A stretch of 5,500 nucleotides of DNA from Clostridia bacterium (lineage in GTDB: Bacteria > Bacillota > Clostridia > Christensenellales > Aristaeellaceae). Below the pieces are notes generated by a model. The model searched no databases. It had not been told where the DNA came from and worked only from the letters and a program-made list of their open reading frames with translations. Both the position numbers and the translations under genes were made by a program. The stretch covers positions 1 to 5,500 of the forward strand of contig CAAEEC010000176.1 in the NCBI GenBank assembly GCA_900754755.1. The letters run 5' to 3'. Below, one piece after another: positions 1 to 5,500 of the stretch (position 1 is its first letter; each line of letters begins with the position of its first letter).

Positions 1-1546
1 CCCGGCGCGGCTCATCGCGCGCGCGCTATTTTGGCTTTTGCCGCTGCTATTTTTGCTGGGCGCGCCGTGCCTGGCCAGCGAAACCGGGCTGGTGCTCAGC
101 GGCTATCTCACCCCGGGCGAGCTGGTGGTGCCTGGGGAAGTGACGCTTTCGCTCACGTTGCAAAACACCTCGGACGAGGCCATTTTCAACGTGCGGATTT
201 TTATGCAAACCGCCTCCGGCGCGGATGAAATCAGCCGGTATGACGCGATTGCCGCGGGCGAAATCGTGGAGGCCACGCAGGTCATCCGCGTGACGCAGGC
301 CCAACTGGACGCGGGCGAAGTGGTGGTGTTCATCAACAGCGGGCTCGAAACGGAAACCATCGCCGGTTCGGGCAACATCGGCATTCCCATCGAAAAGGCG
401 CGGGCCAATGTGCAGCTCGAATTCACGCGCCAGCTTTCCAGCCAATACGTGGAGGAAGGCGAAACCATCACCATCGCCTATATGGTGCGCAACCTGGGCA
501 ATGTGGACCTGCGCCAAATCAGCGTGCACGACGCGCTGGGCAATTTTGAAGAGCGCATCGCCTCGCTCTCGCCCGGCGAAAGCAAAACCTTTTTGAACCA
601 CGCCCTGGTCGGCGCCGACGCGCAATCCGAAGCGTATGTGACCTACACCCCGCAAACCGAAACCGCCCAGCGCCGCCAGGATCTGGCCAATGTGGAGATC
701 TACCTGGCCCGCGAATCCCTGGAAGTGGAGATGGAATCCAACATGCAGGACGTGTACTACGGCGGGCAAGTGGAGCTGACCGCGCGCGTGACCAACACGG
801 GCAGCGTCACGCTCACGGCCATTTCGCTCACGGATCCGGCGCTTGGCATATTCACGGACAAGCCGTTCTCGCTGGATCCCGGCGAATCCCAGGAATTCAC
901 GCGCCTGGCCACGCTGTTCGCCCGGCGGCAGTTCCAGCTCACGGCGCGCGCCTCCTCGCCCACGGGCAACCCCGTTTCCGCCACCAGCAATCCCATCGAC
1001 GTGGCCGTGGAAAGCGAGAGCGGCGCGGTGTTCCTCAGCGTTTCCGCCCAGCCGGAAATGGAGCGCATCCGTCGCGCGGGCACGGTGAATTTCACCGTGG
1101 AGGTCATCAACAGCGGCTTTGGCAGCGTTTCCAACGTGGAAATCGGCGAGCGCGCGCTGGGCGCGCTGCACACGTTCGCGGTGGTGCCCGCGGGCGAACC
1201 CACATCGCGCACGGTGGCCCTCAACGTGACGGAAACCGGCGAGTTCCAGTTCTATTGCGCCGTGCGCGACGAAAGCGGCCGCCAGAGCATGATCTACGCC
1301 GAACCCGTGACCGTGACCATCGCCAGCGACGGCGAGGAGCCCTCCGCCGCCCTACAGCCGACGGAATCCCCCATCCTGGCGGGCGAATCCACGCGCCCGG
1401 ATTCCTTCAACGTCTATCCCTATATGATCGCGGGCGCGCTGATCCTGTTGGCCGCGCTCACGACGCTGCTCGCCGTCACTTCTTTCCAGGAGCGGCGCGC
1501 GCGGCGCTTGCGCAAAAAGCAGCGCGAGGAGGCGAAAAAGAAATAG
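1..1546 (+). CDS. Exported, membrane-anchored protein with four Ig-like (DUF11/CARDB-style) repeats; 5' end outside the window
   Basis: The reading frame is open from the left edge, so the true start probably lies upstream. A TTG at 38 is possible but would begin inside the hydrophobic core and drop the Arg residues encoded just before it. Numbering from that TTG, residues 1-14 complete a signal peptide, with likely cleavage near the CLAS at 11-14. Four beta-sandwich-like repeats follow, each with an Asn-turn motif: LQNTSD (41-46), VRNLGN (150-155), VTNTGS (251-256) and VINSGF (356-361). Repeats 2 and 3 also share a later SPGES/DPGES turn (178-182, 280-284). A linker rich in Pro, Ser and Glu (about 430-457) leads to one membrane span (about 462-481) and a strongly basic cytoplasmic tail rich in Arg and Lys. 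Such repeats usually serve in adhesion or as structural spacers outside the cell. The ligand is unknown and no enzyme motif is visible. The gene runs one base short of the DUF2461 gene, suggesting co-transcription. Confidence 0.8.
   Translation, partial: PARLIARALFWLLPLLFLLGAPCLASETGLVLSGYLTPGELVVPGEVTLSLTLQNTSDEAIFNVRIFMQTASGADEISRYDAIAAGEIVEATQVIRVTQAQLDAGEVVVFINSGLETETIAGSGNIGIPIEKARANVQLEFTRQLSSQYVEEGETITIAYMVRNLGNVDLRQISVHDALGNFEERIASLSPGESKTFLNHALVGADAQSEAYVTYTPQTETAQRRQDLANVEIYLARESLEVEMESNMQDVYYGGQVELTARVTNTGSVTLTAISLTDPALGIFTDKPFSLDPGESQEFTRLATLFARRQFQLTARASSPTGNPVSATSNPIDVAVESESGAVFLSVSAQPEMERIRRAGTVNFTVEVINSGFGSVSNVEIGERALGALHTFAVVPAGEPTSRTVALNVTETGEFQFYCAVRDESGRQSMIYAEPVTVTIASDGEEPSAALQPTESPILAGESTRPDSFNVYPYMIAGALILLAALTTLLAVTSFQERRARRLRKKQREEAKKK
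1526..1532 (+). promoter_or_regulatory. Likely ribosome binding site for the DUF2461 gene
   Basis: GAGGAGG lies inside the last codons of the preceding gene, 15 bases before the ATG at 1548. That spacing is longer than usual, so this gene probably depends partly on translational coupling to the upstream stop codon at 1544-1546. Confidence 0.45.
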
Positions 1547-1547
1547 C

Positions 1548-2234
1548 ATGTTCGCTGGATTCACCGAAGAAACGTTTTCGTATTTCACGGCCATCCGCTT
1601 TTGCAACAACCGGGAGTTCTTCCAGGCCAACCACGATTGGTACGTGCGCGCGGTGCGCGAGCCCCTGCTCGATTTGGCGGACGCGCTGGGCGATACCGTG
1701 CGCGCCATCGACCCGGAACTGGAAACCCGCCCTGGCCGCGTGCTCTGCCGGCCCAACCGCGATATTCGCTATTCGCGGGACAAATCCGTCTACCGCGACT
1801 ATATGTTCCTCAAATTCCGCCGCCCCGGCGAGGAGCGCGCCAGCACGCTGGGCCTATATTTCGATATCAGCGATAGCGGCGCGAGCTTTGGCGCGGGGTT
1901 TTACGCGCCCAACCTGCCGCGCATGAACGCGCTGCGCACGCAGATCCGCCTGCAGCCCGAAGCCTGCGAAAAGCGCCTGGACATTGGCGATTTCACCCTG
2001 GTGGGCAATGTGATCAAGCGCATGCGCGTGCCCGAAACGGTGCCACAGGCCCTGCGGCCCTGGTATCCGCTGCGCAGTTTTTATGTGGAGAAAGAAATCC
2101 GCGATTTCGACCTGCTCAAAAGCCCTGCCCTGGCAGGCGAGGTCGAGCGCGGTTTTCAGCGCCTTGCGCCCATGTTCCAGTGGGTGCAGGGCCTTGTGCC
2201 TGAGGAAAACGATTTGCCATCCAAGGAGGATTGA
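1548..2234 (+). CDS. DUF2461 (TIGR02453) family protein
   Basis: This is a 228-aa protein, a usual length for the DUF2461 family, whose biochemical role is not established as far as I know. The family signatures are clear. Near the N-terminus is an aromatic segment with the NNRxFF pattern (FCNNREFFQANHDWY, residues 18-32). In the middle is an arginine-rich segment, IRYSRDKSVYRDY (73-85), matching the family's R-D-x-R-[FY]-S-x-D-K-x-[PV]-Y core. A Gly/Tyr stretch follows (GFYAPN, 117-122). No signal peptide or membrane span is visible, so it should be cytoplasmic. The ATG at 1548 is chosen because it directly follows the previous stop and gives a full-length N-terminus. Its position between an Ig-repeat membrane protein and an aldolase does not point to a specific function. 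The family assignment is firm and the function is unknown. Confidence 0.88.
   Translation: MFAGFTEETFSYFTAIRFCNNREFFQANHDWYVRAVREPLLDLADALGDTVRAIDPELETRPGRVLCRPNRDIRYSRDKSVYRDYMFLKFRRPGEERASTLGLYFDISDSGASFGAGFYAPNLPRMNALRTQIRLQPEACEKRLDIGDFTLVGNVIKRMRVPETVPQALRPWYPLRSFYVEKEIRDFDLLKSPALAGEVERGFQRLAPMFQWVQGLVPEENDLPSKED
2223..2230 (+). promoter_or_regulatory. Ribosome binding site of the aldolase gene
   Basis: AAGGAGGA sits seven bases before the ATG at 2238 and overlaps the last codons of the DUF2461 gene. It is close to the ideal anti-Shine-Dalgarno complement and settles the start of the aldolase. Confidence 0.8.
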
Positions 2235-2237
2235 CCC

Positions 2238-2882
2238 ATGATCAATCGCATTCAAGCCGCCGCGGATTGCCTGGCGGCCGCCAAACTGCTGTACAAGCGC
2301 CACCTGGTCAACGCGTACGAGGGCAATGTTTCCATCCGCGTGGGCGATTCCATTTTCATCACGCCCACGCAAATCTGCAAAGAGCTGCTCACACCGGATG
2401 ACCTGGTGGAAGTGGACATCGCTAGCGGCGCCGTCATCCGCGCGGGCAAGGGGCGCAAGCCTTCCAGCGAGCTGAAGCTGCACCTGTGCTGCTACCGCAA
2501 CCGGGGCGATGCCCAGGCCGTGGCGCACGCGCATCCGCCGTATGCCACGTCGTTCGCGCTGCGCTGCGAACCCATCGAGACCCGCGGTTATCCGGAACTG
2601 ATGCTGCACTATGGCCGCGTGCCCGTTTGCCGCTATGGCCGCGCCTCCACCGAGGCGGTGAATGCCGATGTGCCCGCGGTTTTGCAGGAATACGACGCGT
2701 TCCTGCTGGCCAACCATGGCCTGGCCGCCGTGGCCGCCACCGCGCTGGACGCCGCCTACAAGCTGGAAGGCATCGAAACCATCGCCAAGGTTTTGCACCT
2801 GGCGCGCGAGCGCGGCGGCGAGTGCCCGCTGGGGGACGCGGACGTGGCGGAGATTGAAAGGCTTCGATTAAGCGCGCGTTGA
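2238..2882 (+). CDS. Class II aldolase, L-fuculose-1-phosphate aldolase (FucA) type
   Basis: This is a 214-aa, cytoplasmic, zinc-dependent class II aldolase/adducin-fold enzyme, close to the length of E. coli FucA (about 215 aa). Such enzymes split sugar 1-phosphates such as L-fuculose 1-phosphate into dihydroxyacetone phosphate and an aldehyde. Visible motifs in order are the phosphate-binding loop GNVSIR (29-34), PSSE (75-78) with the catalytic Glu78, the zinc ligands His97 and His99 in HAHPPYAT, and the third zinc ligand His160 in ANHGL. The set E78/H97/H99/H160 matches E. coli FucA E73/H92/H94/H155 with a constant offset of five, so the active site looks intact. Relatives in the same fold act on rhamnulose 1-phosphate, ribulose 5-phosphate (4-epimerase) or methylthioribulose 1-phosphate (dehydratase). 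The exact substrate cannot be read from the sequence, and no fucose isomerase or kinase gene lies nearby. It begins three bases after the DUF2461 stop, so it shares that transcript. Confidence 0.9.
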   Translation: MINRIQAAADCLAAAKLLYKRHLVNAYEGNVSIRVGDSIFITPTQICKELLTPDDLVEVDIASGAVIRAGKGRKPSSELKLHLCCYRNRGDAQAVAHAHPPYATSFALRCEPIETRGYPELMLHYGRVPVCRYGRASTEAVNADVPAVLQEYDAFLLANHGLAAVAATALDAAYKLEGIETIAKVLHLARERGGECPLGDADVAEIERLRLSAR

Positions 2883-2898
2883 TTTTTGCCGCCTGCTC

Positions 2899-2927
2899 TT
2901 GCGGCGCTTGCGGCAATCCGGTACAAT
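2899..2927 (+). promoter_or_regulatory. Sigma-A/sigma-70-type promoter for the transketolase gene
   Basis: A -10 box TACAAT (2922-2927) lies 17 bases downstream of a weak -35 TTGCGG (2899-2904), giving transcription from about 2934. It falls in the only gap between the aldolase and transketolase genes. The -10 matches consensus at five of six positions but the -35 at only three, so activity is plausible but unproven, and read-through from the upstream genes could contribute. A GCAAT (2913-2917) and an ATTGC (2928-2932) flank the -10 as a short inverted pair. Confidence 0.55.
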
Positions 2928-2946
2928 ATTGCACAGAAAATTCATC

Positions 2947-2955
2947 AAGGGAGAG
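2947..2955 (+). promoter_or_regulatory. Ribosome binding site of the transketolase gene
   Basis: AAGGGAGAG precedes the ATG at 2963 with proper spacing. It decides the start against an in-frame TTG at 2879, which would add 28 residues, cover the promoter and overlap the aldolase stop codon. Confidence 0.75.
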
Positions 2956-2962
2956 ATTACTT

Positions 2963-4939
2963 ATGGGTCTGGACCAAAAAGTCGTCAACGCAATCCGCGT
3001 CCTCTCCGCCGAGGGCGTGCAGAAGGCCAAGAGCGGCCATCCCGGCATGCCGATGGGCGCCGCCGCCATGGCCTATGCCGTGTGGGGCAAGCACATGGTG
3101 CACACCAACGCCGATCCCAAGTGGGACAATCGCGACCGCTTCGTGCTCTCCAGCGGGCACGGCTCCATGCTGATCTATTCGCTTTTGCACCTGTTCGGCT
3201 ATGGGCTGACGATGGACGACCTGAAGTCCTTCCGTCAATACGGCTCCAAGACGCCGGGCCATCCGGAATATAAGCACACCATCGGCGTGGAAACCACCAC
3301 CGGCCCGCTCGGCCAGGGCATTGCCAACGCCGTGGGCTTCGCCATGGCGGAAAAATACCTGGCCGCGCACTTCAACCGGGAAGGCTTCCCGGTGGTCGAC
3401 CACTACACCTATTGCATCCTGGGCGATGGCTGCATGATGGAAGGCATCTCGCACGAGGCCTGCTCGCTGGCCGGCACGCTGAAGCTCAACAAGCTGATCG
3501 CCCTGTACGACGACAATGAGATCTCCATCGAGGGCGATACGGACATCGCCTTCCGCGAGGACGTGCCCGCCCGCTTCCGCGCCTATGGCTGGAACGTGAT
3601 CGACGTGGCGGACGGCAATTGCCACAAGAACGTATGCGCCGCCATCCGCCTGGCCAAGGGAAGCGATAAGCCCACGCTCATCGTGTGCCACACGCAGATC
3701 GGCTTCGGCTCGCCCAAGGCGGGCAAGGCCAGCGCGCACGGCGAACCGCTGGGCGACGAGGCCCTGGCGGAAACCAAGAAGGCCCTGGGCTGGGATTGCC
3801 CGCCCTTCACCGTGCCGGAAGACGTGTACGCCCGCGCGGCGGAAGCCACCGCTCGCGGCGAAGAGGCGCGCCAGGCCTGGCTGCGCCTGATGGACGAATA
3901 CAAGGCCGCGCACCCGGATCTCTACCAGGAATACCAGGCGTGGCACAGCGAAGAACTGCCCGTGGACCTGCTGCACGACGAGGCCTATTGGGCCTTTGAC
4001 AAGAAGGCCGCCACCCGCAATTCCAGCGGCGAGGTCATCAACCGCCTGGCCGCGCGCGTGCCGAACCTGATCGGCGGCAGCGCCGACCTGGCCCCCTCGA
4101 ACAAGACCGAAATGAAGGGCCGCGGCGATTTCTCCGCCGAGAACCCCACCGGCGCGAACCTGCACTTTGGCGTGCGCGAGCATGCCATGGCCGCCATTTG
4201 CAACGGCCTGAAGCTGCACGGTGGCCTGCGCCCCTATTGCGCCACCTTCTTCGTGTTTAGCGATTACATGAAGAACGCCATGCGCATGTCCGCCCTGATG
4301 GGCCTCAACGTGGTGTACGTGCTCACGCACGACTCCATCGGCGTGGGCGAGGACGGCCCCACCCACCAGCCCATCGAGCACCTGGCCGGCCTGCGCGCCA
4401 TCCCCAACATGATCGTGTTCCGCCCCGCGGATTCCCGCGAAGTGGCCGCCGGTTGGTACCAGGGTCTCACGGGCGACCGGCCCGTCTCGCTGGTGCTCAC
4501 GCGCCAGGATCTGCCCCTGTATGAAAAGAGCGGCCCCGCCGCGCTCAAGGGCGGCTACATCATTGCCGATTCCGAGAAGGAGACGCCGGACGTCATCCTC
4601 CTCGCTTCGGGCAGCGAGGTCGAACCCTGCGTGAACGCCCAGGCCCTGCTCAAGGAAAAGGGCGTCGACGCGCGCGTGGTCTCCATGCCTTCCTTCGAAC
4701 TGTTCGACGAGCAGGACGAGGCCTATAAGCAATCCGTGCTGCCCGACGGCGTGCGCGCGCGCGTGGCCGTGGAAGCCGGCGCGGAGCTGGGCTGGCACAA
4801 GTATGTGGGCCTGGATGGCGCGGTGATCTGCATGCACGGCTTCGGCGCTTCCGCCCCGTACAAGACCCTCTTCGAAAAGTTCGGCTTCACCGCCGAAAAC
4901 GTCGCCGCCACGGCGATGGACGTGCTCGCCAAGAAGTAA
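2963..4939 (+). CDS. tkt: Transketolase
   Basis: This is a full-length 658-aa transketolase (EC 2.2.1.1), the thiamine-diphosphate and divalent-metal enzyme that moves two-carbon ketol units between sugar phosphates in the non-oxidative pentose phosphate pathway. It is cytoplasmic and normally a homodimer. In order, the N-terminal cofactor domain carries SGHPGMP (24-30, His26), GHGSM (65-69, His66), His100, GPLGQGIANAVG (114-125) and the metal and diphosphate motif starting GDG (154-156, Asp155), completed by Asn185. His259 follows in AHGEPLG. The pyrimidine-binding domain has GGSADLAPSN (371-380), FGVREHAM (402-409, catalytic Glu406), the aromatic run around YCATFFVFSDY (425-435) and GEDGPTHQP (462-470, His468). 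The C-terminal domain starts near residue 540. All expected catalytic and substrate-binding residues are present. The start at ATG 2963 is supported by its ribosome binding site and by alignment with family N-termini. Codon use is strongly GC-biased, consistent with native, well-expressed DNA. Confidence 0.98.
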   Translation: MGLDQKVVNAIRVLSAEGVQKAKSGHPGMPMGAAAMAYAVWGKHMVHTNADPKWDNRDRFVLSSGHGSMLIYSLLHLFGYGLTMDDLKSFRQYGSKTPGHPEYKHTIGVETTTGPLGQGIANAVGFAMAEKYLAAHFNREGFPVVDHYTYCILGDGCMMEGISHEACSLAGTLKLNKLIALYDDNEISIEGDTDIAFREDVPARFRAYGWNVIDVADGNCHKNVCAAIRLAKGSDKPTLIVCHTQIGFGSPKAGKASAHGEPLGDEALAETKKALGWDCPPFTVPEDVYARAAEATARGEEARQAWLRLMDEYKAAHPDLYQEYQAWHSEELPVDLLHDEAYWAFDKKAATRNSSGEVINRLAARVPNLIGGSADLAPSNKTEMKGRGDFSAENPTGANLHFGVREHAMAAICNGLKLHGGLRPYCATFFVFSDYMKNAMRMSALMGLNVVYVLTHDSIGVGEDGPTHQPIEHLAGLRAIPNMIVFRPADSREVAAGWYQGLTGDRPVSLVLTRQDLPLYEKSGPAALKGGYIIADSEKETPDVILLASGSEVEPCVNAQALLKEKGVDARVVSMPSFELFDEQDEAYKQSVLPDGVRARVAVEAGAELGWHKYVGLDGAVICMHGFGASAPYKTLFEKFGFTAENVAATAMDVLAKK

Positions 4940-4950
4940 GATGCAAAACG

Positions 4951-4993
4951 ACGCGGCCCCGGCTCGAAAAAGCCGGGGCCGCGTTTGCCTTTG
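4951..4993 (+). terminator. Intrinsic terminator after transketolase, possibly bidirectional
   Basis: A perfect 14-bp GC-rich stem pairs 4951-4964 with 4971-4984 around a six-base loop (CGAAAA), starting 11 bases after the transketolase stop. The downstream T-tract is interrupted (TTTGCCTTT). Read on the minus strand, the same stem is followed by CGTTTTGC, so it could also end the convergent gene whose stop codon is at 5042. A stem this stable should act even with imperfect T-tracts. Confidence 0.85.
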
Positions 4994-5041
4994 CGGCACT
5001 TTTCAGGAGTGTGTGGCGTAGTCAATGCCTGCCTCGAAGAA

Positions 5042-5389
5042 TCAATATCTCGGCAACGAACACACCACTTCATCCGCACAATGCGAATGATCCCGTGTGT
5101 GCACATGTACCGATCCATTATTGCTACCGCAATAATGGCAGATCCAATAGGTATACGCCAATCCTTGCCTCACATAGCATCCAGGGTTCCGAGTGCAACG
5201 TGTTTCCCCAGTATATGAAGATACGGTATATGAGCAATATACATCAAAAGAGCCCACATTACCATTTCCACATTTGCAGGTAACCATCCTTAATGGATGT
5301 ATATGCCCCTCTTCCTCTCCTGCAACCCCACCTATTGGCAGCATTGTGAGCATCATAATCAGCGCGAGAAGCAAACTAGCCTTTTTCAT
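5042..5389 (-). CDS. Small secreted Cys/His-rich protein, possible zinc-ribbon-like, function unknown
   Basis: This is a 115-aa protein starting at the ATG at 5389-5387. That start follows an ideal ribosome binding site by eight bases, whereas an ATG 33 bases upstream would place the site inside the gene and spoil the signal peptide. Residues 1-24 form a classic Sec signal peptide: KK, then a Leu/Met-rich core, then GVAG with likely cleavage before EEE. The mature part of about 91 residues has nine Cys (38, 40, 52, 65, 71, 84, 87, 104, 110) and seven His (29, 31, 85, 95, 97, 101, 103). A CxC pair (CKCG, 38-41) and a CxxCG pair (CHYCG, 84-88) could form a zinc-ribbon-like site, while HVH (95-97) and HSHC (101-104) could add metal ligands. 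Outside the cell, disulfides are the alternative, though nine is an odd number. No membrane span or sorting signal follows the signal peptide. Base composition is far less GC-rich than its neighbours, suggesting acquisition or unusual constraint. I do not recognise a named family. Confidence 0.75.
   Translation of the reverse strand: MKKASLLLALIMMLTMLPIGGVAGEEEGHIHPLRMVTCKCGNGNVGSFDVYCSYTVSSYTGETRCTRNPGCYVRQGLAYTYWICHYCGSNNGSVHVHTRDHSHCADEVVCSLPRY
5115..5138 (-). repeat. Perfect 10-bp inverted repeat inside the Cys-rich protein gene
   Basis: CCATTATTGC at 5115-5124 is matched exactly by GCAATAATGG at 5129-5138 around a four-base loop. In the mRNA it would form a tight hairpin spanning codons 84 (last base) to 92, the CHYCGSNNG stretch. 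It is not followed by a T-tract in either direction, so it is not a normal terminator. Confidence 0.7.
5211..5242. repeat. Short GTATATGA direct repeat and ATATAC inverted copy
   Basis: GTATATGA occurs at 5211-5218 and again at 5226-5233, 15 bases apart, with an inverted ATATAC at 5237-5242. The 15-base period is in frame and encodes the repeated SYT of SYTVSSYTG (residues 53-61) in the secreted protein. It may be a small in-frame duplication. The elements are short and could be chance. Confidence 0.4.
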
Positions 5390-5397
5390 TTCATTCC

Positions 5398-5405
5398 CCT
5401 CCTTT
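5398..5405 (-). promoter_or_regulatory. Ribosome binding site of the Cys-rich protein gene
   Basis: On the minus strand AAAGGAGG lies eight bases before the ATG at 5389-5387. It is near-perfect and fixes the start, giving a canonical signal peptide beginning MKKAS. Confidence 0.8.
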
Positions 5406-5454
5406 CTTCGCTTGATACACACACTCCCTTTAACAAATCAATTATTGTAATTAA

Positions 5455-5483
5455 ATTGTACCATATTGCATCGCCATATGCAA
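5455..5483 (-). promoter_or_regulatory. Promoter of the Cys-rich protein gene
   Basis: Read on the minus strand, -35 TTGCAT (5483-5478) and -10 TACAAT (5460-5455) are 17 bases apart. A TG one base before the -10 makes it an extended -10. AT-rich sequence upstream (5489-5500) could serve as an UP element. Transcription would start near 5448, leaving a leader of about 59 bases. A second TACAAT at 5449-5444 lacks a good -35. Confidence 0.6.
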
Positions 5484-5486
5484 TAT
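5463..5486. promoter_or_regulatory. 9-bp inverted repeat over the -35 region, candidate operator
   Basis: ATATTGCAT (5463-5471) and ATGCAATAT (5478-5486) form a perfect dyad with a six-base spacer. It covers the -35 element and most of the promoter spacer of the Cys-rich protein gene, a position where a dimeric repressor would block RNA polymerase. On the + strand it is followed after three bases by six T (5490-5495), so a weak terminator for + strand transcription is an alternative, but no + strand gene ends there. Confidence 0.5.
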
Positions 5487-5500
5487 TGATTTTTTATTAA

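Noticed and set aside
11..52. Lipoprotein signal in the first protein (Cys11 after the hydrophobic core)
   Set aside because: The residues before the Cys are Gly-Ala-Pro, and Pro directly before the Cys does not fit the lipobox consensus. A normal signal peptidase I site nearby is more likely.
47..1171. A 374-codon open frame on the minus strand opposite the Ig-repeat protein
   Set aside because: It has a low-complexity composition rich in His, Arg, Gly and Ala and no ribosome binding site or motif was noticed. The opposite strand has a coherent signal peptide, repeats and a membrane span.
1854..2798. A 314-codon minus-strand frame across the DUF2461 and aldolase genes
   Set aside because: It crosses two well-supported genes and their junction, and its composition is that of a GC-rich shadow frame.
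2879..2962. Transketolase start at the TTG at 2879, adding 28 residues
   Set aside because: The extension covers the promoter and ribosome binding site, overlaps the aldolase stop, and is absent from typical transketolase N-termini.
2957..4999. A 680-codon open frame on the minus strand, antisense to the whole transketolase gene
   Set aside because: It mirrors a highly GC-biased gene, has no family motif, and its translation is rich in Ala, Gly, His, Val and Arg as expected for an antisense shadow. The sense frame encodes a complete transketolase.
4985..5283. Short + strand frames opposite the Cys-rich gene
   Set aside because: They overlap each other, lack good ribosome binding sites, and show no motif or signal peptide, while the minus-strand gene has promoter, ribosome binding site and signal peptide.
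5390..5422. Upstream ATG start for the Cys-rich protein
   Set aside because: It would put the strong ribosome binding site inside the gene and place charged residues before an otherwise canonical signal peptide.

Overview
The window reads as chromosomal DNA from a high-GC Gram-positive-type bacterium, most likely a gut-type member of the Clostridia (Firmicutes). The grounds are purine-rich AGGAGG-class ribosome binding sites, a typical bacterial transketolase, and a small secreted Cys/His-rich protein of a style I associate with uncultured gut clostridia. The placement is inference; no rRNA or other phylogenetic marker is present.

Positions 1 to 4939 are GC-rich, densely packed and all on the + strand. 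The first gene enters from the left edge. It encodes an exported, membrane-anchored protein with four Ig-like repeats of the 'N-x-G' kind. One base after its stop comes a DUF2461-family protein, and three bases after that a class II (FucA-type) aldolase with a complete zinc and catalytic residue set. These three are almost certainly one transcript. An 80-base gap holds a convincing promoter and ribosome binding site for a full-length transketolase (658 aa), which may also receive read-through from upstream. Aldolase and transketolase both handle sugar phosphates, so this part looks like carbohydrate housekeeping with two less-characterised genes upstream.

A perfect 14-bp GC-rich hairpin at 4951-4984 ends the transketolase gene and separates it from the last gene, which points the other way. 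To the right of the hairpin the base composition drops sharply: about 45-48% GC in sampled 60-base lines of the last gene and about 30% or less upstream of it, against 75-80% in sampled lines of the transketolase gene. This AT-richer segment carries one minus-strand gene for a 115-aa secreted protein whose roughly 91-residue mature part has nine Cys and seven His. It has its own promoter with a 9-bp inverted repeat over the -35 region and a strong ribosome binding site. A perfect 10-bp inverted repeat inside its coding sequence coincides with the CxxC motif.

The right-hand segment is the least ordinary part of the window: a compositionally foreign, apparently regulated gene for a small exported cysteine-rich protein of unknown function. 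I see no CRISPR, tRNA, rRNA, insertion sequence or phage gene.
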